64,000 nucleotides of DNA from an uncultured Draconibacterium sp. (lineage in GTDB: Bacteria > Bacteroidota > Bacteroidia > Bacteroidales > Prolixibacteraceae), in contig NZ_CAJXYQ010000020.1 in NCBI RefSeq assembly GCF_913063105.1, positions 1-64,000 of the forward strand, read 5' to 3'. The translations under genes were made by a program, and so were the position numbers. The notes below the pieces were generated by a model. That model was not told where the DNA came from. It made no database searches and saw only the letters and a list, made by a program, of their open reading frames with translations. Below are positions 17,542 through 27,231 of this stretch, one piece after another (within the stretch, counting starts at the first letter, position 1; each line of letters starts with the position of its first letter).

Positions 17542-17652
17542 AGCCTGCTGTTTTCAGTTTTAGGCTTAAATGTATGAAATTGATATGAGCTATCGGCTAC
17601 ATTTTTTAGGTTTTGGCACCTATTTTGACTTTTTTATGAAAAACAGGATTTA

Positions 17653-20529
17653 TTACGCTTGCTGTAACTCTTGCTTTAAATAACGGGCAGTGTGCGATTT
17701 TTTATTTTTACAAACCTCTTCGGGTGTACCTGCACATAAAATTTTCCCGCCATGCTTTCCACCTTCCGGTCCAATATCGATAATGTGGTCGGCTACTTTT
17801 ATTACATCCATATTGTGTTCGATTACAATAACCGTATTTCCTTTATCAACCAGTTTATTTAACACCTCAAGCAGTACCCTCACATCTTCAAAATGTAGTC
17901 CTGTTGTAGGCTCATCAAGAATATAAACTGTTTTTCCGGTGTCGCGTTTTGCCAATTCGGCTGCCAATTTTACCCGTTGCGATTCGCCGCCTGATAGTGT
18001 TGTTGATGATTGCCCAAGTGTAATATACCCCAGGCCAACATCTTGCAAAGTTGTTAGTTTATTGGCGATTGAAGGAATGTGTTCAAAAAACTCAACACCC
18101 TGGTTAATGGTCATATTCAGCACATCGCTGATTGACTTTCCTTTGTAACGCACCTCCAGTGTTTCGCGGTTATACCGCTTACCGTTACACTTATCACAAT
18201 GCACATACACATCGGGCAGAAAGTTCATTTCAATAAGCTTTAATCCCCCGCCCTGGCATTCCTCGCAGCGTCCGCCTTTAACGTTAAACGAAAAGCGCCC
18301 CGGTTTGTAGCCCCGTATTTTTGCTTCGGGCAACTGGGCAAATAAACTTCTTATATCGCCAAAAACATTGGTATAAGTAACCGGATTTGAGCGTGGAGTC
18401 CGGCCAATGGGCGACTGGTCGACCCGAATTACTTTGTCGATATGTTCCAGTCCTTCAACTTTTTTATAGGGTAACGGATCTTTTAATGATTTATAAAAAT
18501 GCTGACTTAAGATGGGTTGCAGCGTTTCGTTAATTAAAGTTGATTTACCGGAACCGGAAACACCTGTAACACAAATAAATTTGCCCAATGGAATTTCTGC
18601 TGTAACATTATTAAGGTTATTTCCGGAACAGCCGGTAATTTTTAAGATATCCGATTTTCCGTTTCGTCGCTTCGCCGGTACTTCAATCTTTTTCCGGTTA
18701 TTTAGGTAATCGGCTGTTAAGGTTGGCGCTTTTAGCACCTCTTGGGGTAATCCGGCAGCTACCACCTCTCCGCCATGCCGCCCGGCGTGTGGCCCCATGT
18801 CAATTAAATGGTCGGCGTGTAACATGGTATCGCGGTCGTGCTCAACCACAATTACCGAATTGCCCGAATCGCGCAATTGCTCCAGTGCCTGAATTAGTTT
18901 CAGGTTATCGCGATGGTGCAGTCCAATGCTGGGTTCGTCGAGAATATACAGCACATTAACCAGTTGCGAACCAATTTGTGTTGCCAGGCGAATTCGTTGC
19001 GATTCTCCTCCCGAGAGACTTTGGGCAGTGCGGTCGAGTGCCAGGTAATTTAATCCAACACCCAGCATAAATCCCAGCCGGTCGCGAATTTCCTTGATTA
19101 CCTCGCTGCCGATTTTTCGTTGCCGATCGGAGATCCGGTTTTCTAATCCATCCAACCAAAGTCCCAATTCATCGAGGTCCATTTTTGCCAATTCCGAAAT
19201 ATTCTTCCCATCAATTTTAAAGTGAAGCGATTCTTTTTTCAAGCGCATACTTTTACATTCGGGACACTCGATCGTTTTTACAAATTGGTTGGCCCATTTC
19301 TGAGCGGTTTTGGAAGTATGTTCTTCCCGTTGGCTGTCAATATATTTTATCACACCGTCGTAGCTCATCATGTAGTTCATGCTGTTGCCAAGGGGTGTAT
19401 TTTTTAGCTGAATACGTTCGTTGGTGCCAAACAATACTTCATTTAATCCCTCTTCCGGAATATCTTTAACCGGCGTTTTTAGCGTAAACCCATGCTTTTC
19501 GCCCAAGGCTTCAATTTGCCAAAAAATTAAGGTGTTTTTATAGGCTCCAAGCGGAGCAATCCCTCCTTTGGCAATGCTCTTGTTTTTTTCGGGCATAATT
19601 TTATCGAGGTCGATCTCGGTAACCCGGCCCAGACCATTGCATTTTGGGCATGCCCCCTGTGGCGAGTTAAACGAGAAATTATGCGGTGCCGGCTCGTTGT
19701 AGGAGATTCCGGTGGTGGGACACATTAACAAACGGCTGTAATATTTTGCTTCGTTCGTGTCGTGGTCGAGAATCATTAAAATTCCGTGGCCGTGCTTCAT
19801 GGCTGTTTGCACGCTCTCTTTCAGGCGTTTGGTACTGGCTTCGTCAACCACCAGTTTATCAATCAAAATTTCGATAAAGTGGTTTTTATAGCGGTCTACC
19901 TTATGGTTATGCATTAACTCGGTTAGCTCTCCATCAATCCGGGCGGTTAAAAAGCCTTTTCGTCTAATCTGCTCAAATAATTCGCGGTAATGGCCTTTAC
20001 GGCCTTTTACCACCGGTGCCAGAATATTAATTCGTTTACCGGCAAAATCAGTCTTAATCAGCTGAATAATTTTTTCTTCAGTATACTTTACCATTTTTTC
20101 GCCGGTATTGTACGAAAAAGCTTCGCCGGCACGTGCATAAAGCAAACGCAAAAAATCGTAAATTTCAGTTACGGTCCCCACCGTTGAGCGCGGATTTCGG
20201 GTGGTAACCTTTTGCTCTATTGAAATAACGGGGCTTAAGCCTGTAATCTTATCCACATCAGGGCGTTCCATATTGCCTAAAAACGAGCGGGCATAAGCCG
20301 AAAACGTTTCAATATACCTCCGCTGCCCTTCGGCATATATTGTATCAAAAGCCAGCGATGACTTACCACTGCCACTTAAACCGGTGATTACAGTCAGCTT
20401 ATTTCGCGGTATTTCAACATCAATATTTCGAAGATTATGAACCCTTGCCCCCTGCACCACAATTTTCTCTTCTGAATCGAGCTCGGTAAGTTCAATTTCT
20501 GTATCTGTATCGAATTTCGTTTTCGTCAT
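17653..20529 (-). CDS. uvrA: excinuclease ABC subunit A
   Basis: A 958-residue DNA-damage-recognition ATPase of nucleotide excision repair, acting as a dimer with UvrB. Both ABC modules are complete. The first has Walker [15 protein letters not shown] (~50-63) and signature [12 protein letters not shown]; the second has [17 protein letters not shown] near residue 650 and [17 protein letters not shown]. Zinc fingers are seen at CPKCNGLGR and at CEECQGGG with [10 protein letters not shown]. Length is standard. The C-terminal Gly-rich tail of proteobacterial UvrA is short here. It is followed on the same strand by the nucleoside kinase gene about 110 bases away and preceded by the lytic transglycosylase gene. 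No LexA-like site was recognised. Confidence 0.98.
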   Translation of the reverse strand: MTKTKFDTDTEIELTELDSEEKIVVQGARVHNLRNIDVEIPRNKLTVITGLSGSGKSSLAFDTIYAEGQRRYIETFSAYARSFLGNMERPDVDKITGLSPVISIEQKVTTRNPRSTVGTVTEIYDFLRLLYARAGEAFSYNTGEKMVKYTEEKIIQLIKTDFAGKRINILAPVVKGRKGHYRELFEQIRRKGFLTARIDGELTELMHNHKVDRYKNHFIEILIDKLVVDEASTKRLKESVQTAMKHGHGILMILDHDTNEAKYYSRLLMCPTTGISYNEPAPHNFSFNSPQGACPKCNGLGRVTEIDLDKIMPEKNKSIAKGGIAPLGAYKNTLIFWQIEALGEKHGFTLKTPVKDIPEEGLNEVLFGTNERIQLKNTPLGNSMNYMMSYDGVIKYIDSQREEHTSKTAQKWANQFVKTIECPECKSMRLKKESLHFKIDGKNISELAKMDLDELGLWLDGLENRISDRQRKIGSEVIKEIRDRLGFMLGVGLNYLALDRTAQSLSGGESQRIRLATQIGSQLVNVLYILDEPSIGLHHRDNLKLIQALEQLRDSGNSVIVVEHDRDTMLHADHLIDMGPHAGRHGGEVVAAGLPQEVLKAPTLTADYLNNRKKIEVPAKRRNGKSDILKITGCSGNNLNNVTAEIPLGKFICVTGVSGSGKSTLINETLQPILSQHFYKSLKDPLPYKKVEGLEHIDKVIRVDQSPIGRTPRSNPVTYTNVFGDIRSLFAQLPEAKIRGYKPGRFSFNVKGGRCEECQGGGLKLIEMNFLPDVYVHCDKCNGKRYNRETLEVRYKGKSISDVLNMTINQGVEFFEHIPSIANKLTTLQDVGLGYITLGQSSTTLSGGESQRVKLAAELAKRDTGKTVYILDEPTTGLHFEDVRVLLEVLNKLVDKGNTVIVIEHNMDVIKVADHIIDIGPEGGKHGGKILCAGTPEEVCKNKKSHTARYLKQELQQA

Positions 20530-20605
20530 TTTTTATCTCTTTCTTTCAACTGAAGAACCTTTAAAAAGGCTGCAATACTTCTTTTCGGTGTTGCTCCGGC
20601 GGCTA

Positions 20606-21523
20606 TTACTTTTCAGGAATTTCAACCCAATACCTTTTTCTTCCGGAGTAGGTTAAATTGTTTTCCCTTAGCCAGGGGTTAAAATCTTTCAACACTTTAT
20701 AACTAACTCCTTGTTTGTGGGCAAATTCGGCAAAGTTGTCTACCGAGCCTTTTATTTCAACTTTCTTAGTTTTAATTACGGGGTATTTTTCGTTTTCGGC
20801 CACATAAAAATTATAACGCTCCGGATTTTCCAGAATAAGTTTTAAGGCAACAATCCGATACACGTAACGCGCCGTTTCTGTGGTAATCAGCAAATCGTAG
20901 TAATCCTCTTCCATTTGGCGGTCCATTTGGCGGTTTATACCATTCATTCCTCTATTATAGGCTGCGGCTACCATAGTCCAGTTACCAAATTTTTTGTAGG
21001 CATCTTTTAAGTATTCGCAAGCCACGTGTGTAGCTTTTTCAATGTGGTAGCGTTCGTCAACTTCGCTATTTATCTCAAGGCCATAATCTTTTGCAGTTCC
21101 TTCCATCAGCTGCCAAAACCCAACTGCCCTTGCCGGCGAAACAGCCCGCGGATCTAACCCGCTTTCGGCCACTGCCAGGTATTTAAAATCATCAGGAATA
21201 CCATGTTCCTTTAAAATGGGTTCGATAACATGGAAATACCTTGGCACCAGTTTTATGTAACGAATGGTTTGCGAGTGAAAATAGGCGTTGGATAACAGTT
21301 CGCGGTCAAGTGATTCTTTTACATAGAACCGATCGAGCGGCATGGGCTCGCCGGCAAAACTTACTGCCTCAGGCAATTCTACTGCCCGGTGCTTTACCTC
21401 TTTTTTTACTGCAACTTCGTTACTTGCCGGCCTTGCCGACAGTAAAATACTTAGTACCACCACCACATTAGCCAACATCAGAAATGGCCAAATAATTCTT
21501 CTCCAGTTTTTTGTCTTCATCAC
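20606..21523 (-). CDS. membrane-anchored lytic transglycosylase (MltD-like SLT domain)
   Basis: A 305-residue protein. An N-terminal membrane helix (about 8-30) is followed by an SLT transglycosylase domain: GIPDDFKYLAVAESGLD (catalytic Glu in ESG), PARAVGFWQLMEGTAKDYGL, and AAAYNRGMNGINRQ. It cleaves peptidoglycan glycan strands to 1,6-anhydromuramic ends in the periplasm. The C-terminal 50 residues (VDNFAEFAHKQGVSYKVLKDFNPWLR...) look like a degenerate LysM-type wall-binding module, as in MltD. The gene is 76 bases upstream of uvrA on the same strand. The exact family number is not certain. Confidence 0.9.
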   Translation of the reverse strand: MMKTKNWRRIIWPFLMLANVVVVLSILLSARPASNEVAVKKEVKHRAVELPEAVSFAGEPMPLDRFYVKESLDRELLSNAYFHSQTIRYIKLVPRYFHVIEPILKEHGIPDDFKYLAVAESGLDPRAVSPARAVGFWQLMEGTAKDYGLEINSEVDERYHIEKATHVACEYLKDAYKKFGNWTMVAAAYNRGMNGINRQMDRQMEEDYYDLLITTETARYVYRIVALKLILENPERYNFYVAENEKYPVIKTKKVEIKGSVDNFAEFAHKQGVSYKVLKDFNPWLRENNLTYSGRKRYWVEIPEK

Positions 21524-21589
21524 TACAACCTTCCTTTCATTTTACCAATTTGCAAAAATATAATTTTACAACGATTACCGGTTGAATAA

Positions 21590-21626
21590 CAAGCAAAAAG
21601 GCCCGACAGTTTGCCGAGCCTTAAGA
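21590..21626 (-). terminator. terminator of the TonB-receptor/LVIVD operon
   Basis: An imperfect 9-bp stem (aaggctcgg with cgggcctt on the minus strand) is followed by CTTTTTG. It lies 40 bases after the stop codon of the last operon gene. Confidence 0.6.
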
Positions 21627-21665
21627 TATCTTTTCAAATCTTAGTCAATAATGAATTAAGAATTG

Positions 21666-22946
21666 TTAATCTTCCTGAAAAACAGGAATATGGCTTACCT
21701 GTGAAATATTTTGCAAGTCGGAATAATCGTACTGATAAAAGCCGTCATCGCCAATCATAAACAAGTATCCACCAAGTGGAATTACATCATAGGTATTGAT
21801 GCCGGCAAAATGTGAAATCATATGATCATCAATGGCGGTTTTATCGCTTACGTCATACACTTTTAAGCCGGCATCGCCATCGCAAACAAAAAGCACTTCA
21901 TCGTCGATGCCCAATCCGTAGGGTCCTTCCATCGGATAAGAACCTACCAGTTGGTTGTCAACATAATCATCGGCAAGTTTCAGCACATCAAGCCGGTTAA
22001 CCGTACTGCCGCATGCCGTTCCGCCACGCAATGTAACGTAGGCATAACCATCGGCAACCACAACAGGATCGCAACTGGTAACGTGCCAAAAATCGCTAAC
22101 ATATTTCGGGTAAGTTGGAATATCAAGATTAAAAATACGCATCCCCGATTGGGTTCCTAAAAACATATGGTCATCGTACATAAACATGGTTTCCACATTC
22201 CATCCAACGTTTTGTTGCCCAATCTCATCGGGGTTTGCAGCAGCTTTCACATCGAAAATATGAAGATTGGCCTCGTCAACCGCATACAAATAATCGTCGT
22301 ACAATCCGAAACGAGCCATTGAACCGCCAACACCAAAGGTACTGGCCATACTTCCGTTGGCTTTAGGTGCGCTACTGTATGCCATATCTTCCATTGCCCC
22401 ACCAAATCGGTAGTAGGGGTAATAATGATACTCCATTTCCTGACGTACTTTTTTAATTTCCCATCCGGTTACAACCCCTTTATCCTCATCTACATCGGCA
22501 ATCCGGTAGTTTTCGTCAACCGGAGGTAAAGTGTAAGGCAACACATCTTCCACACGTTTCACCACAGTAGGATTATTAATATCCGAGATATCAATGGCAA
22601 GCAAATCTACATAACTGTCGGCATAAAGGATATTTTCTTTAATGGCGATATCAACATTTCCGGGAATTTCGATAAATCCGATATTCTGCGGATTCGCAGG
22701 ATTCTGATTATCGATGATGTGCACTCCTGCAAATTCTTCAACTACAAACAAATAGCCGTCTTTAAAATAGATTTTTCCGGGGTTTACCAAATCAGTTGCC
22801 GCTACTGACTTCACGCTTTGGCGAAGCTCGTCGTACGATAGGTAAATGGGGGAGTTTGCTGTAAATTCCTCGGTATATTCATCCATACACGCTGCCAGTG
22901 CTAGCGAAATAAAAAGTAGTAAAAATATCTTTTTCATTGTTTTCAT
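21666..22946 (-). CDS. LVIVD-repeat lipoprotein
   Basis: A 426-residue lipoprotein. The signal peptide ends in the lipobox LALAAC (Cys20). The body contains several LVIVD-type repeats, each a strand with hydrophobic-I-Asp signature: GVHIIDNQNPANPQNIGFIEIPG, LLAIDISDINNPTVV, LHIFDVKAAANPDEIG and LKVYDVSDKTAI. These repeats probably form a beta-propeller, as in choice-of-anchor or surface-scaffold proteins of Bacteroidota. It would sit on the outer membrane. It is the last gene of the six-gene envelope operon, 12 bases after the previous one, and a terminator follows. Ligand and function are unknown. Confidence 0.8.
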   Translation of the reverse strand: MKTMKKIFLLLFISLALAACMDEYTEEFTANSPIYLSYDELRQSVKSVAATDLVNPGKIYFKDGYLFVVEEFAGVHIIDNQNPANPQNIGFIEIPGNVDIAIKENILYADSYVDLLAIDISDINNPTVVKRVEDVLPYTLPPVDENYRIADVDEDKGVVTGWEIKKVRQEMEYHYYPYYRFGGAMEDMAYSSAPKANGSMASTFGVGGSMARFGLYDDYLYAVDEANLHIFDVKAAANPDEIGQQNVGWNVETMFMYDDHMFLGTQSGMRIFNLDIPTYPKYVSDFWHVTSCDPVVVADGYAYVTLRGGTACGSTVNRLDVLKLADDYVDNQLVGSYPMEGPYGLGIDDEVLFVCDGDAGLKVYDVSDKTAIDDHMISHFAGINTYDVIPLGGYLFMIGDDGFYQYDYSDLQNISQVSHIPVFQED

Positions 22947-22958
22947 TTTCTGCGGTTT

Positions 22959-23729
22959 TTAGTTGAAAAGAATACCGATTTTTACGGTAACACGATTGTA
23001 ATCGATGGCTAATGAATAGTCGCTTTCGCCATCGTAATTAAGTCGGTGAAACTGGTAACCAACGGCAAAGTTCATCCCGAAATTTTGCGAGAACATTTGA
23101 TTGAAGCCTACACCCGGGTTAAACAGTACTCCGCCCTTACAATCGAAACCATTTTCGCTAATTTCGCCGGGCCAGGGCCAAAAACTACTCCATACGGGAT
23201 ATACGTCGTAGTAAATATCATTTGAATCTTCAAGCGGCACCTGGTATCCTGCTTTCAGAAAAACATAAGGTGTTGTTAACTGTTTTCTGAAATGATACTC
23301 GAAATTAGCAAATACCGGCATATAGGATTCTTTCAAAAACTCGACACCAAGGCCAAGTCCGGCTGAAAAATTAGGATTAACAAGGTAATTGGCCGATCCG
23401 GATATGGAGAAAGGTGCGGTTTGGCTGTTATCGGCATTGCCGGCCAAAACACCCAACTCGGTTCTGAAAAACCACGTGGAGCTGTCCTGTTCTTCGTTAA
23501 CCATACTGAGGGGTTTTACACCTTTTGTGGCAAGATGGTCAACATCAGCGGCATCAAAAATCCACACATTGCCGGCCGACTCTACCCTTAATTGTTTACC
23601 ATCGTTTATGTAAACATATTTTCCTTTAATTATTGAACCGTTTTTAAGATAAACCTGGCCTTTTTCGGTTTGCGCCAAAACGGAAAACGCCAATACCGAA
23701 GCACAGAGAAGCAAGATGAGTTTCTTCAT
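22959..23729 (-). CDS. outer-membrane beta-barrel protein, function unknown
   Basis: A 256-residue protein with a Sec signal peptide (MKKLILLLCASVLAFSVLAQ). Residues ~25-70 resemble a small SH3-like beta domain (GQVYLKNGSIIKGKYVYIN), a segment often found in Bacteroidota proteins starting with a G-x-I-x-L-x-x-G pattern. The C-terminal 170 residues are alternating amphipathic strands (ANYLVNPNFSAGLGLGVEF, FGMNFAVGYQFHRLNYD) ending in VTVKIGILFN, as in an outer-membrane barrel. It is the fifth gene of the envelope operon. Nothing in the sequence identifies a substrate. Confidence 0.65.
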   Translation of the reverse strand: MKKLILLLCASVLAFSVLAQTEKGQVYLKNGSIIKGKYVYINDGKQLRVESAGNVWIFDAADVDHLATKGVKPLSMVNEEQDSSTWFFRTELGVLAGNADNSQTAPFSISGSANYLVNPNFSAGLGLGVEFLKESYMPVFANFEYHFRKQLTTPYVFLKAGYQVPLEDSNDIYYDVYPVWSSFWPWPGEISENGFDCKGGVLFNPGVGFNQMFSQNFGMNFAVGYQFHRLNYDGESDYSLAIDYNRVTVKIGILFN

Positions 23730-23791
23730 AATGTTTTTTGTTTTTATGAAGATGCCAGCTTGCCTACTTAGGTTGCGTGTTTAACAAAATT

Positions 23792-24517
23792 TTATTCGAT
23801 TATTCCGTTTTCTTTAAGCAGAGAAAGGGCCAAAACCATTGATTGTTCGTTTTGTACCAGCAATTGTCGTTGGCGAAGAATTTTTCTGATTTCTTTTTTG
23901 TTCTCCGGAAACTGAAGGTACAGGGCACGTCGGTTTAATTTTATTTTTTGTAAACCTGCCTGTTTTCCATACAGGTAATATTCCTTTTGCAAACGGTATT
24001 CAACTGCTCGGGTTAGTCCGTTTTTATCAACATAAGGACTAACGGTACGTTCGAAAATATACCAGTTAACCAAAAGGCTTGTGCTTCCGTTATACAACTC
24101 TTCGAGGTACATACTGCTATGTTGATTATTGAGTTTAGTTAAGCGAATAAACTTCCTTGTAATATTCTCATCAACAAACGAAAAGCTTTTTACCTGATCT
24201 TTCTGCACCGAAAACAAAAAATGGCCATTTTCGTTGTACGAGATTAGCTCATCGCTCTTCGCCTGGTATCGGAGTTTAAGCTTATCGTGTACATCGCCAT
24301 TTACCAAAGTTATGGTGCCGGTCACCCAATCGCCGGGGTACAGAAAATAATAATTGGCATCGGAAGTTAAAGTAAATACTTCTCCCATTAACTTGCTTTG
24401 CATGTTGTTTGATGCCTTGTTGAGCTTATAAATGGTTATACCCAAATCCTGTGCCTGCACAGCCAATGCAAAAAGAGCACAAAAAGTTGCTATGGTATAT
24501 TTTCTTATGCTACTCAT
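23792..24517 (-). CDS. secreted protein of unknown function
   Basis: A 241-residue protein that I do not recognise. It starts with a signal peptide (MSSIRKYTIATFCALFALAVQAQ). The mature part is strand-rich in the first half (YYFLYPGDWVTGTITLVNGDVHDKLKLRY) and ends in a basic, charged helix (NKKEIRKILRQRQLLVQNEQSMVLALSLLKENGI). The middle reads like a periplasmic beta-sandwich. Its start overlaps the stop of the preceding gene by 4 bases (ATGA), so translation of the two is probably coupled and they may form a complex. Confidence 0.6.
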   Translation of the reverse strand: MSSIRKYTIATFCALFALAVQAQDLGITIYKLNKASNNMQSKLMGEVFTLTSDANYYFLYPGDWVTGTITLVNGDVHDKLKLRYQAKSDELISYNENGHFLFSVQKDQVKSFSFVDENITRKFIRLTKLNNQHSSMYLEELYNGSTSLLVNWYIFERTVSPYVDKNGLTRAVEYRLQKEYYLYGKQAGLQKIKLNRRALYLQFPENKKEIRKILRQRQLLVQNEQSMVLALSLLKENGIIE

Positions 24518-26157
24518 TGTATGGTAATAATTTTGGAAGTTTTAACCAATTCGCCCGACTTTGTAATTGCCTCAACCTTAATTTCCAGTTGGCCTTTTAC
24601 ATCTGAAAGCATAAATTGAAAAGGCCACACCCCTTTACCTTTTAATTGCTGATTATAAAACTGTTGCCTGGTGTCGGGTTGCATAGTTTTATTTGTGGCT
24701 GCCAAATAGCCGGTTTGTTTCGGAAACTGAATACAGGCAGCGTTAAGCTGAAAAACATTGGGTTGTTGAGCTAACCAGCTGTTTGATTTGTCTTTTAATG
24801 AAACGGCCAATACCCCATTGAAACGTAAATCGCCAAAAACACGTTCGCTTTTTACAATATCAATAGCTGCAATATCAGATGATTTCAGGTTCTGAAAAAA
24901 AGAATTTTTAAAAACAGGAATTCCGTTAATTAAACGTAAAGGCTCGCTGTTAAAAAAGTTATCCAGTCGCGAGTTTATAATCCGAAAAGTGGCCTCATCT
25001 TTTCGGTTTCGATATTGAACGCCAAGCAACAATTCGCGTGAAATTTCTTTAAAATCAGGTAAATCAAAAAACTCATCGGGCACCACATGATTATCTGTAA
25101 TTCCGAAAAATGGTACCGGATAAGGATTTGTCATTTTAAAAGCCTGCCTATTTGTTAATGGTACACCGTAAAACAGCTTTCGCAGAAATGTACCTTTTAA
25201 ACTGTTTGTAATAGCCTCTTGCTGTGGTGGTGTTAGTAATGCTGTATCGATTTTAATTTTTTGAACACCCGAAACAAAATTTGGAATAAGCTCAGCCTCA
25301 TACTCCTGCAACGACGTGGTTAAAGGCTGCAAAATCAGATTGGCATTACCAATAGCATCACGAAGTAAAAAATGAAAGCTCCCACCTGAATCGGGGAAGT
25401 AATAATCGAAATAAGACTCGCTGCCAACAACCGAAAGCAAAACCAATTCCTGTGCCGGCTTGCCCGATTCCTTTTCCCGAAGCTGACCGCTTAACAAAAC
25501 ACCATCTTTTTCTTCAAACGGGGGAATAACCGAATTAATATCGGCCAGTTGAAAATTAAGGAAACCGGTATTTTTTTCCGAAAACGGATCGATAATAGTT
25601 GCACTGGCCACGATGTATGCAAAGTCATCGTTTGCAATTTCAATGGTACCGTCTACTTGCATACGTTGTTGAAAGTTGGAAGCAACATCTATTTCAACAG
25701 CCCCGGTGTTTTGCTCCGGAATAAAATTCCCGGTGTTTTTTAGCACCGGAAGCTCTTCAATGGTCTCTTCAAAACGATTGTACACATAAACGGCACGCCC
25801 TACACATTGCAGATTTTTGTTTTTACGCTGCGCATTTAAAAAAGCATGCGCAAAATACAAACCTGTTTGAAGCGAATCGGGGATGGCAATATATCCTTCG
25901 GCATGGTTTCCTTTGATCTTTACTGCTCCTCCGGCCAAACGAGCTCCGTGCGGCGATTCTAACTGAAGATGAATAATATTTCCGTACAAATGTAAGGTTT
26001 CCGGCACATAAACTTTTAGCCACAACGTATCTCCTGAAATGCAATCGTTACGGTCTGAAAACACCACTAACTTATCGTTTAACGAATGCTGTGCACTACC
26101 TTTCATCCCCGCAATGGCACATACCACAAAAAATACTATTTTTAATATTCTGTTCAT
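24514..26157 (-). CDS. MG2-like/TonB-plug-like envelope protein
   Basis: A 547-residue secreted protein with signal peptide MNRILKIVFFVVCAIAGMKGSAQ. The N-terminal part (KLVVFSDRNDCISGDTLWLKVYVPE, then LYGNIIHLQLESPHGARLAGG, TGLYFAHAFLNAQ) reads like the MG2 beta-sandwich of alpha-2-macroglobulin-type and related Bacteroidota proteins. Near residue 410 the segment RLDNFFNSEPLRLINGIPVFKNSFFQNLKSSDIAAIDIVKS resembles a TonB-receptor plug, yet no barrel follows. It may be a periplasmic or surface partner of the receptor that starts the operon. I chose the ATG at 26157; the frame extends to a TTG at 26184, but that overlaps the preceding gene. It ends overlapping the next gene by 4 bases. Confidence 0.6.
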   Translation of the reverse strand: MNRILKIVFFVVCAIAGMKGSAQHSLNDKLVVFSDRNDCISGDTLWLKVYVPETLHLYGNIIHLQLESPHGARLAGGAVKIKGNHAEGYIAIPDSLQTGLYFAHAFLNAQRKNKNLQCVGRAVYVYNRFEETIEELPVLKNTGNFIPEQNTGAVEIDVASNFQQRMQVDGTIEIANDDFAYIVASATIIDPFSEKNTGFLNFQLADINSVIPPFEEKDGVLLSGQLREKESGKPAQELVLLSVVGSESYFDYYFPDSGGSFHFLLRDAIGNANLILQPLTTSLQEYEAELIPNFVSGVQKIKIDTALLTPPQQEAITNSLKGTFLRKLFYGVPLTNRQAFKMTNPYPVPFFGITDNHVVPDEFFDLPDFKEISRELLLGVQYRNRKDEATFRIINSRLDNFFNSEPLRLINGIPVFKNSFFQNLKSSDIAAIDIVKSERVFGDLRFNGVLAVSLKDKSNSWLAQQPNVFQLNAACIQFPKQTGYLAATNKTMQPDTRQQFYNQQLKGKGVWPFQFMLSDVKGQLEIKVEAITKSGELVKTSKIITIQ

Positions 26158-26168
26158 TCGTTTTTGAT

Positions 26169-27230
26169 TTATGGAAACTGCCAAAACTCCGGAATTTCAA
26201 TTAACTGTTCTCCAGAAAACGGAATTTCGTAAAACTCTTCAATCGGTCTGAATATAAACCCGCTACTTTCGGAAACATACCTTAGAAAATAACGTGTTTC
26301 GTTACTTTTTGAAATTTCAAAATTTCCGAGAATTACCAGCTCTGGGTTGGTTGTACAGCTGATATTACTTCGAGCCTGCACATAAAGTGGATCAAATATT
26401 TTCCCTTCCGAATCCAGTTGCTTATTTAAATCGCTGTAGTAAGCATGCGCGTTAGCAGTAATGCCGTAATGCGACAGAATTATAATCCATCCGGCAAAAT
26501 TGTGCTCTTCCTCGTACTTCATTGTATTGGGAAGAAAAAACAAGGGATGCTTCTTTATTTCTTTTGAAGAGGCGTACTCCGGGGGCGAAGCAATATTAAA
26601 CGAACCTGCCGGATAAGTTGTTTTCCATCCATACATCGTTTCATACGAAGTCGCCCCAAACGGCCCATCAACCTCAACCAGGTAGGTATATTGTACAATG
26701 TGCCGTGCAGTAAACCGATGATAAGGCATATCCTCGTTCTCAGTAATATCGGCATACAGCTGCACCCCTTTGGTTTCTTTAAAATTATCTACATCATTTT
26801 CTCCTCCTACCTCTCGTACCTGGCTTTCCTCAAAGCCATAAACAAAATCGAGGGAGGGTGTTTTTGGTACTTCCTCAAACTCCGATTCATAAACATTACC
26901 GCCGTACTCAATGCGCAGTTTGTATGCCTCGTCCGGGTTAAGTTTTCGATTTAATTTGTATTGCCCATCATCAGAATGTATAAGCTGAAATTCTTCTCCT
27001 GAACTACTGCTAAGGCTTACTTTAGCCGAAACAATTCCAGGCCCTGTACCCGCATTATCGTAATAGGGTACCGACTCGTATATGTGAATAGTATTCGTTT
27101 CACTATCGGCCGAAATACGCGCATCGGCGACAAGAACATTGTCAACCACATCAATATCAGGCTCATAAACATCTTCACAAGCTGTCAGCAGTATAAAAAA
27201 CAACAGGCTATATGTAAAAATACGCTTCAT
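26169..27230 (-). CDS. DUF4249 family lipoprotein
   Basis: A 353-residue lipoprotein with lipobox LLTAC (Cys18), then EDVYEPDIDVVDNVLVADARIS, the opening typical of DUF4249 proteins of Bacteroidota. The rest is beta-rich (AKVSLSSSSGEEFQLIHSDDGQYKLN, KLRIEYGGNVYESEFEEVP). In this phylum DUF4249 genes very often follow a TonB-dependent receptor gene, as here, where only one base separates the two. It is presumably a surface-exposed substrate-binding or accessory lipoprotein of that receptor. Substrate unknown. Confidence 0.82.
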   Translation of the reverse strand: MKRIFTYSLLFFILLTACEDVYEPDIDVVDNVLVADARISADSETNTIHIYESVPYYDNAGTGPGIVSAKVSLSSSSGEEFQLIHSDDGQYKLNRKLNPDEAYKLRIEYGGNVYESEFEEVPKTPSLDFVYGFEESQVREVGGENDVDNFKETKGVQLYADITENEDMPYHRFTARHIVQYTYLVEVDGPFGATSYETMYGWKTTYPAGSFNIASPPEYASSKEIKKHPLFFLPNTMKYEEEHNFAGWIIILSHYGITANAHAYYSDLNKQLDSEGKIFDPLYVQARSNISCTTNPELVILGNFEISKSNETRYFLRYVSESSGFIFRPIEEFYEIPFSGEQLIEIPEFWQFP

Positions 27231-27231
27231 T

